Positions 1 to 5,413 of a DNA stretch of 5,413 bases are shown here, in pieces. Within the stretch, counting starts at the first letter, position 1; each line of letters starts with the position of its first letter. A program made the position numbers and the translations under genes. The stretch is from the NCBI GenBank assembly GCA_040235495.1, contig JBECKV010000214.1, positions 1-5,413 on the forward strand, written 5' to 3'. The notes under the pieces were generated by a model, which made no database searches, was not told where the DNA came from, and was given only the letters and a program-made list of their open reading frames with translations. The DNA is from HB2-32-21 sp040235495. Lineage in GTDB: Bacteria > Pseudomonadota > Gammaproteobacteria > Pseudomonadales > Porticoccaceae.

Positions 1-1127
1 AAACCGACAAAGTGATGTTGGAAGTGGTGGCACCCCAGGACGGCGCTTTGACGGAAATCCTCCAGGCCGAGGGAGCGATCCTCAAGGGCGGTGAAATTCT
101 GGCGCGTTTTGACAGCGCTAGTGCCGGCGCCAGCGCGACAGCGCCGGTCGCCACGCCCGAGCCGTCGCCGGCCAGTGACACGGACACTGGCCGCGTTGCC
201 ATAGCCAGTCCCGCGGCCAGGAAATGGGCGGCGGAAAAAAATATCGATTTGCATCAGGTTGCGGGCACCGGCAGGGACGGGCGTATCACCAAGGAGGATG
301 TGGTGAACTTCGAGACTGTCGCACCATCATCCGGCAACGCGACTGAAGCCAAGGCAGTGCCGGTTGCTCCCGGTAGCCCCACCGCGGCCAGTGTGCCGGT
401 GCCGCCCGCGCCGCGCCTGGGCGAGCGCGTGGAAAAACGCGTGCCCATGACTCGTATGCGGGCGCGCATCGCCGAGCGTCTGCTGGAAGTCACTCAATCC
501 ACGGCCATGCTGACCACGTTTAACGAAGTGGACATGCACCGCATCATGGAGTTGCGCAGTCAGTTTCGGGATCAGTTCGAGAAAGTACACAGTGGCACCC
601 GTCTCGGGTTCATGGGGTTTTTCGTCCGCGCGGTGGTCGAGGCACTCAAGCGCTTTCCCCTCGTCAACGCATCCATTGACGGCAACGATGTGATCTATCA
701 TGGTTATCAGGATGTCGGCGTTGCCGTATCGACCGATCGTGGTCTGGTAGTGCCGATTCTGCGCGATGCTGATCAGATGAGCATCGCTGAAATCGAAAGC
801 GCCATCGTTGACTACGGCACGCGTGCGCGTAGTGGCAAATTGACGATGGAGGAAATTACCGGCGGTACCTTCACCATAACCAACGGTGGAGTCTTTGGTT
901 CATTGATGTCGACACCGATACTCAATCCACCGCAAGCAGCGATTTTGGGGATGCACGCCATCAAGGAGCGGCCCGTGGCAGAGGATGGACAGATCGTGAT
1001 TCGACCGATGATGAATCTGGCGCTGTCCTATGACCATCGTCTGATTGACGGCAGGGAAGCGGTACTGTTTCTGGTTGCCATCAAGGACATGATTGAAAAT
1101 CCAGCCAAGATACTACTTGAAATCTAG
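1..1127 (+). CDS. sucB: 2-oxoglutarate dehydrogenase E2 (dihydrolipoyllysine succinyltransferase), 5' partial
   Basis: E2 core of the cytoplasmic 2-oxoglutarate dehydrogenase complex; it transfers the succinyl group from lipoamide to CoA. The frame is open to the left edge: bases 1-2 finish a probable Glu codon, then Thr, Asp and Lys (bases 3-11) give the ETDK lipoylation motif, so the Lys at 9-11 is the predicted lipoyl-lysine. By alignment with remembered E. coli SucB about 41 N-terminal residues are missing; the GTG at 12 and ATG at 15 are internal codons, not starts. Counting from the Thr as residue 1: rest of the lipoyl domain to about 36, Ala/Pro-rich linker, E3/E1-binding peripheral domain about 66-100 (SPAARKWAAE, GTGRDGRITKEDV), second Ala/Pro linker, catalytic domain about 145-374. 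The catalytic DHRLIDG motif has His345 (1035-1037) and Asp349. TTFNEV and GGVFGSLMSTPILNPPQ match succinyltransferases rather than acetyltransferases. It ends in TAG, 34 bp before lpd, in the same operon. Confidence 0.97.
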   Translation, partial: TDKVMLEVVAPQDGALTEILQAEGAILKGGEILARFDSASAGASATAPVATPEPSPASDTDTGRVAIASPAARKWAAEKNIDLHQVAGTGRDGRITKEDVVNFETVAPSSGNATEAKAVPVAPGSPTAASVPVPPAPRLGERVEKRVPMTRMRARIAERLLEVTQSTAMLTTFNEVDMHRIMELRSQFRDQFEKVHSGTRLGFMGFFVRAVVEALKRFPLVNASIDGNDVIYHGYQDVGVAVSTDRGLVVPILRDADQMSIAEIESAIVDYGTRARSGKLTMEEITGGTFTITNGGVFGSLMSTPILNPPQAAILGMHAIKERPVAEDGQIVIRPMMNLALSYDHRLIDGREAVLFLVAIKDMIENPAKILLEI

Positions 1128-1147
1128 GTGCGTACTGGCTGACGTTT

Positions 1148-1152
1148 AAAGG
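1148..1152 (+). promoter_or_regulatory. Ribosome binding site that sets the lpd start
   Basis: AAAGG lies 9 nt upstream of the ATG at 1162. An in-frame TTG at 1153 would lengthen the protein by three residues, but it directly abuts this Shine-Dalgarno-like sequence and leaves no spacing. The ATG at 1162 also gives the MSEKYDVVVIG N-terminus typical of the family. Confidence 0.65.
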
Positions 1153-1161
1153 TTGAGAACA

Positions 1162-2613
1162 ATGTCGGAAAAATATGATGTGGTGGTGATCGGTTCCGGT
1201 CCAGCAGGCTATGTTTGCGCCATCAGAGCGGCTCAGCTAGGTCTGAAAGCGGCTTGTATCGAGAAGTACAAGGGGCCGACAGGCAAGGGTGTCAATGGGG
1301 GTACCTGCCTCAATGAGGGCTGTATTCCCTCCAAGGCCCTGCTGGATAGCTCGATGAAGTACCACGAAGTGAAAAACGATCTGGCCAAGCATGGCATCAA
1401 CACCCGCTCGGTGAGTATCGATGTCGAGCAGATGATTGCGCGCAAGAGTGACATTATCAAGCAGTTGACCAGCGGTATTGCGGCCTTGTTCAAAGCCAAT
1501 GGCGTCACCGCCCTTTATGGCACGGGCAAGCTGCTGGCCGGGAAGAGAGTTGAATATACCGATGCCGATGGCAAAACCGCGTTGATCGAGGCGGAAAATG
1601 TGGTGCTGGCCACGGGTTCAATACCCATCGATATTCCCGTGGCGCCCGTCGACGGTGAAGTGGTTATCGATTCCAAGGGCGCGCTCGAACTGACCAAAGC
1701 GCCGAAGCGGCTAGGCATCATCGGCGCCGGGGTGATCGGTCTGGAACTGGGCAGCGTTTGGAATCGTCTCGGTTCGGAAGTGGTGTTGCTCGAAGCCCTG
1801 GACGTCTTTCTGGCGATGATGGACAAGCAGATCGCCAAGGATGCCAGGAAAATATTTACCGCCCAGGGTCTGGATATTCGTCTGGGTTGTCGGGTGACAG
1901 GCACTAAGGTCACCCGGGGTAAGGTGACCGTTACCTACCAGAACCCCGAAGGCGAGGAGCAGCAGGAAGTTTTCGACCAATTAATCGTCTGCGTCGGCCG
2001 GCGCCCCTACACCGAACATCTGCTGGCCGAGGACAGCGGTGTCAATCTCGATGAACGAGGTTGTATCTTTGTCGATGACCACTGTGCCACCAATGCTCCC
2101 GGGGTGTGGGCCATTGGTGATTTGGTGCGTGGCCCCATGCTCGCCCACAAGGGCTCGGAAGAGGGGGTGATGGTGGCCGAGCGCATTGCCGGGCAAAAGA
2201 CCGAAATGAATTACGACATCATTCCCAATGTGATCTATACCCATCCCGAAATCGCCTCCGTGGGCATGACCGAGGAGGAACTCAAACAGTCCGGCGAACC
2301 CTACAACGTCGGCATGTTCCCCTTTGCCGCCAGCGGTCGGGCTCTGGCCGCGGACGACAGCGATGGGCTGGTTAAAATTCTGGCTCATGCCGAAACCGAC
2401 AGGGTGCTCGGCGCCCATGTCATTGGGCCGGCAGCGGCGGAACTGGTGCAACAGGTGGCCATCGCCATGGAGTTTGGCAGCAGTGCCGAGGACCTCGGCA
2501 TGATGGTTTTTGCCCATCCGACCATGTCGGAAGCCGTTCATGAAGCGGCCCTGGCGGTCAACGGGCATGCGATACACGTGGCCAATCGCCGTAAGCGCAA
2601 AGAAAAAAATTAA
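1162..2613 (+). CDS. lpd: Dihydrolipoamide dehydrogenase (E3), Lpd-Glc type
   Basis: Cytoplasmic FAD flavoprotein that reoxidises the dihydrolipoyl group of E2 and passes the electrons to NAD+. At 483 aa it is full length for the family. In order: N-terminal FAD-binding GSGPAG (residues 11-16), redox-active disulfide in GGTCLNEGCIPSK (Cys49 at 1306-1308, Cys54 at 1321-1323), NAD-binding GAGVIGLE (about 188-195), second FAD motif AIGD (Asp320), and the C-terminal dimerisation domain beginning near YTHPEIASVG. The catalytic pair is His452/Glu457 in HPTMSE, which protonates the thiolate across the dimer. The segment KYKGPTGKG before the disulfide and the ending GHAIHVANR resemble remembered Pseudomonas Lpd-Glc more than the E. 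coli enzyme. Glu52 sits where Val is common in proteobacterial relatives. The end is a short basic tail, NRRKRKEKN. Its place between sucB and sucC suggests primary service to 2-oxoglutarate dehydrogenase, possibly shared with other lipoyl complexes. Confidence 0.97.
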   Translation: MSEKYDVVVIGSGPAGYVCAIRAAQLGLKAACIEKYKGPTGKGVNGGTCLNEGCIPSKALLDSSMKYHEVKNDLAKHGINTRSVSIDVEQMIARKSDIIKQLTSGIAALFKANGVTALYGTGKLLAGKRVEYTDADGKTALIEAENVVLATGSIPIDIPVAPVDGEVVIDSKGALELTKAPKRLGIIGAGVIGLELGSVWNRLGSEVVLLEALDVFLAMMDKQIAKDARKIFTAQGLDIRLGCRVTGTKVTRGKVTVTYQNPEGEEQQEVFDQLIVCVGRRPYTEHLLAEDSGVNLDERGCIFVDDHCATNAPGVWAIGDLVRGPMLAHKGSEEGVMVAERIAGQKTEMNYDIIPNVIYTHPEIASVGMTEEELKQSGEPYNVGMFPFAASGRALAADDSDGLVKILAHAETDRVLGAHVIGPAAAELVQQVAIAMEFGSSAEDLGMMVFAHPTMSEAVHEAALAVNGHAIHVANRRKRKEKN

Positions 2614-2668
2614 AGCTCCATACCTCTAGTCTCTCGACCCTTCAATTCAACCGATTGGGATATTTCCT

Positions 2669-3834
2669 ATGAATTTACATGAGTATCAGGGCAAGCAATT
2701 ATTTGCCCAATACGGGCTGCCTGTTTCTAGGGGCATCGCCGCGGCGACCGTGGATGAGGCGGTTGCCGCCGCCGACGCCATCGGTGGCGAGCGCTGGGTG
2801 GTCAAGGCTCAGGTACATGCCGGTGGCCGTGGCAAGGCCGGGGGTGTGACCCTGGTGGATAACAAGGACGAGATACGTGTGTTTGCGCAAAAATGGCTGG
2901 GTAATCGCCTGGTGACATACCAGACCGGTGCCGACGGCCAACCGGTCAGTCGCATTCTGGTGGAATCCTGCACCGACATCGCTCGGGAGCTGTATCTCGG
3001 TGCGGTGGTTGACCGCGCCAGCCGCCGCATCGTCTTCATGGCCTCCACGGAAGGCGGTGTCGAAATTGAAAAAGTCGCCGAGGAGACACCGGAGAAAATC
3101 CTGCGCGCGACCATTGATCCCCTTACCGGTGCCCAGCCCTACCAGGGTCGGGAGCTGGCGTTCGCCCTGGGCCTGTCCGGCGGGCAGATCAGCCAGTTCA
3201 CCAACATTTTCATGGGCCTGGCGAAACTTTTTGTGGAAAAGGATCTGGCGCTATTGGAAATCAATCCCCTGGTTATCACCGAGGAAGGCAATCTTCATTG
3301 CCTGGACGCCAAAATCAATATCGACAGTAACGCCATGTATCGTCAGTCCGGGCTGAAAGAAATGCACGACCCCAGCCAGGAGGATCCGCGCGAGGCGCAC
3401 GCCGCCGAATGGGATCTCAACTATGTGGCGCTCGATGGCACCATCGGTTGCATGGTCAACGGCGCCGGTCTGGCCATGGGGACCATGGATATCGTCAAAA
3501 TTCACGGCGGGTTTCCAGCCAATTTTCTGGATGTCGGTGGTGGCGCCACCAAGGAACGGGTCACCGAGGCATTCAAAATCATTCTCTCCGACCACAACGT
3601 CAAATCCGTGCTGGTGAATATTTTTGGCGGCATCGTGCGCTGCGATCTGATCGCCGAGGGCATCATCGGCGCGGTAGAAGAAGTGGGCGTATCCGTGCCC
3701 GTGGTGGTGCGCTTGGAAGGCAACAACGCCGATGTCGGCTCCAAATTGCTGGCTGACAGCGGTCTTAACATCATCGCCGCGACCAGTCTCAGCGACGCCG
3801 CTGAACAAGCCGTCAAAGCGGCGGAGGCTAATTC

Positions 3835-3838
<4 letters not shown>
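2669..3838 (+). CDS. sucC: Succinyl-CoA synthetase (ADP-forming) beta subunit
   Basis: Beta subunit of succinyl-CoA synthetase. It carries the ATP-grasp nucleotide site and the succinate-binding region, and with SucD converts succinyl-CoA, phosphate and nucleoside diphosphate to succinate, CoA and nucleoside triphosphate in the cytoplasm. At 389 aa it is one residue longer than E. coli SucC and aligns from the first residue (MNLHEYQGKQLF), fixing the ATG at 2669. ATP-grasp features: VVKAQVHAGGRGKAGGV (Lys46, Gly-rich loop about 52-59), Mg-binding Asn199 in EINPLV and Asp213 in CLDAK, numbered as in E. coli. The C-terminal ligase domain includes MVNGAGLAMGTMD, FLDVGGGATKERV and the GGIVRCDLIAEG loop (about 320-330). 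The ribosome binding site is modest (GGGA at 2657-2660, 8 nt spacing). It starts 55 bp after lpd with no terminator between, and its stop overlaps the sucD start. ATP versus GTP preference cannot be settled from sequence alone. Confidence 0.98.
3823..3827 (+). promoter_or_regulatory. sucD ribosome binding site inside sucC, with ATGA overlap
   Basis: A strong GGAGG lies within the last codons of sucC, 7 nt before the sucD ATG at 3835. That ATG overlaps the sucC TGA (3836-3838) as ATGA. This arrangement usually couples translation and would favour the 1:1 subunit ratio needed for the SucCD enzyme. Confidence 0.8.
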
Positions 3839-4707
<869 letters not shown>

Positions 4708-4739
4708 GGCAGCTCAGCTATCACTGCGGGTACTTAAAT

Positions 4740-4770
4740 AAAAAAAAGCGGTATCCGCCGCTCATTTTTA
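4740..4770 (+). terminator. Intrinsic terminator of the suc operon, possibly bidirectional
   Basis: A 5-bp GC-rich stem, AGCGG (4747-4751) with CCGCT (4758-4762), closes a 6-nt loop TATCCG. It is followed after CA by five T residues (4765-4769) and preceded by eight A residues (4740-4747). The A-tract can pair with the T-tract to lengthen the stem and also provides a U-tract for leftward transcription. It lies 33 bp after the sucD stop and ends the operon before the next gene. The stem is short, so efficiency is uncertain. Confidence 0.75.
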
Positions 4771-4809
4771 TTATGCTTTTGAAAAACCGAGCAAACCATA
4801 GCGTTTTAA
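4769..4809 (+). promoter_or_regulatory. Possible promoter region of the downstream hydrolase gene
   Basis: The AT-rich stretch between the terminator and the next gene is the only place for a dedicated promoter. The best visible elements are TTGAAA (4779-4784) as a -35 and TTTTAA (4804-4809) as a -10, but their 19-nt spacing is long. TATTAT (4769-4774) resembles a -10 without a recognisable -35. This is a weak, tentative call, supported mainly by the terminator upstream. Confidence 0.2.
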
Positions 4810-4824
4810 AAAGCGAACTAAAGT

Positions 4825-4828
4825 GGAG
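4825..4828 (+). promoter_or_regulatory. Ribosome binding site of the hydrolase gene
   Basis: GGAG lies 7 nt before the ATG at 4836. This supports that ATG as the start of the last gene in the window, whose reading frame has no stop before the right edge. Confidence 0.75.
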
Positions 4829-4835
4829 AAAAGCA

Positions 4836-5413
4836 ATGGTACATAAACAATCCGTCGAAATTAAAACACCGGATGGCGTGATGCCGGCACACTGGGTTCT
4901 GCCGGAGGGAGATGGTCCGTTTCCGGGGGTGATTGTGTTTATGGAGGCCTTTGGCCTGGTGCCCCACATCGAGGAGGTGGCCGAGCGTCTGGCCGGGGAG
5001 GGTTACGCTGCACTGGCGCCGGATATCTATTATCGCTCATTGCCTGACAATAAGGTGGGATATGACGAGTTGCCCAAAGCCATCAAGCTGATGCAGGAGG
5101 TCGATGACAAGACCTTCATTCAGGACACCAGGGCCGCGATCGAGTTTATGGAGCAAAGCGGCAAGGTTAAACCCGGTGCGCTGGGAGTCACCGGTTTCTG
5201 TATGGGTGGGCGCTTGAGTTTCCTCACGGCCTGCGAATTGTCGGACAAAGTGGCTGCGTCCGCGCCATTTTATGGTGGCGGCATCGCCAATCACCTGGAT
5301 CAGGCGAGTAAGATCAAGTGTCCGTTGCTCATGTTTTTCGGTGACCTGGATGCCTTTATTCCCATTCAACAAATCGAGGCCGTGGATGCTGGCTTGAAGG
5401 CTCGGGGCAAGGA
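4836..5413 (+). CDS. Dienelactone hydrolase family protein, 3' partial
   Basis: An alpha/beta-hydrolase of the dienelactone hydrolase (carboxymethylenebutenolidase-like) family. 192 codons are visible and the frame stays open at the right edge; family members are usually about 230-250 aa, so roughly 40-60 residues are probably missing. The nucleophile is Cys122 (5199-5201) in the elbow GFCMGG. Glu37 in FMEAFGL matches the glutamate that activates the cysteine in Pseudomonas dienelactone hydrolase, and Asp172 in GDLDAFIP is the expected triad aspartate. The triad histidine should lie beyond the window. GEGYAALAPDIYYR (about 54-67) is the usual segment after the first helix. There is no signal peptide or membrane segment, so it is probably cytoplasmic. 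Chlorocatechol-pathway dienelactone hydrolases share this fold, but nothing here points to an aromatic degradation cluster and the substrate is unknown. It is separated from sucD by 128 bp containing a terminator, so it is probably its own transcription unit. Confidence 0.9.
   Translation, partial: MVHKQSVEIKTPDGVMPAHWVLPEGDGPFPGVIVFMEAFGLVPHIEEVAERLAGEGYAALAPDIYYRSLPDNKVGYDELPKAIKLMQEVDDKTFIQDTRAAIEFMEQSGKVKPGALGVTGFCMGGRLSFLTACELSDKVAASAPFYGGGIANHLDQASKIKCPLLMFFGDLDAFIPIQQIEAVDAGLKARGK

Noticed and set aside
12..17. GTG at 12 or ATG at 15 as the sucB start
   Set aside because: These codons follow the lipoyl-lysine inside the ETDK motif; starting here would delete the lipoylation site. The gene is simply cut by the window edge.
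1153..1161. TTG at 1153 as the lpd start, adding Met-Arg-Thr
   Set aside because: The TTG directly abuts the AAAGG ribosome binding site, while the ATG at 1162 has 9-nt spacing and gives the family-typical N-terminus.
1981..2577. A 198-codon minus-strand open frame antisense to lpd
   Set aside because: Same reasoning: it is a codon-bias shadow of lpd, with no independent family signature.
2657..2667. GGGA-TAT-TTCC mini-hairpin over the sucC ribosome binding site, as a possible translational switch
   Set aside because: The stem is only four pairs with one G-U and a three-base loop, so it is too weak to claim as a regulatory structure.
4802..4815. Imperfect inverted repeat CGTTTTAAAAAGCG upstream of the hydrolase gene, as an operator
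   Set aside because: The arms are mostly an A/T run with one mismatch-like G-T pairing, and it matches no operator I know; chance is likely in AT-rich DNA.
5037..5372. A 111-codon minus-strand open frame within the last gene
   Set aside because: The plus-strand frame carries dienelactone hydrolase motifs (FMEAFGL, GFCMGG, GDLDAFIP) through the same bases, so the antisense frame is a shadow.

Overview
This window is a stretch of core central metabolism from what looks like a non-enteric gammaproteobacterium, with moderately high GC by eye. It holds the distal part of a 2-oxoglutarate dehydrogenase / succinyl-CoA synthetase operon in the order sucB–lpd–sucC–sucD, all on the + strand. A separately transcribed dienelactone-hydrolase-family gene follows and runs off the right edge. 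The taxonomic guess rests on two things: the suc proteins resemble remembered E. coli SucB, SucC and SucD almost residue for residue, and the lpd gene lies inside the suc cluster and is of the Pseudomonas Lpd-Glc type. In E. coli, lpd instead sits with aceEF. No species can be named from this window.

Layout: 1-1127 is sucB (E2), missing roughly its first 41 codons, with the lipoylated lysine only three codons into the window. 1162-2613 is lpd (E3, 483 aa). 2669-3838 is sucC (389 aa) and 3835-4707 is sucD (290 aa), overlapping by ATGA. 4740-4770 is an intrinsic terminator flanked by an A-tract and a T-tract. 4836 to the end is a 3'-truncated dienelactone hydrolase family gene (192 codons visible). 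Gaps between genes are short (34, 55 and 128 bp), and no stretch over 300 bp lacks a gene.

How they work together: E2 receives the succinyl group from E1 (SucA, expected just upstream but not visible), passes it to CoA to give succinyl-CoA, and leaves dihydrolipoamide, which E3 reoxidises with NAD+. SucCD then converts succinyl-CoA to succinate and conserves the energy as a nucleoside triphosphate. The window therefore encodes two consecutive TCA-cycle steps. The final hydrolase has its own ribosome binding site, lies beyond the terminator, and has no evident metabolic link to the operon.

All catalytic residues I could check are present. I see no frameshifts, insertion sequences, tRNAs, CRISPR arrays or signs of transfer, and no previously undescribed system. 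The findings below are small points and are scored low.
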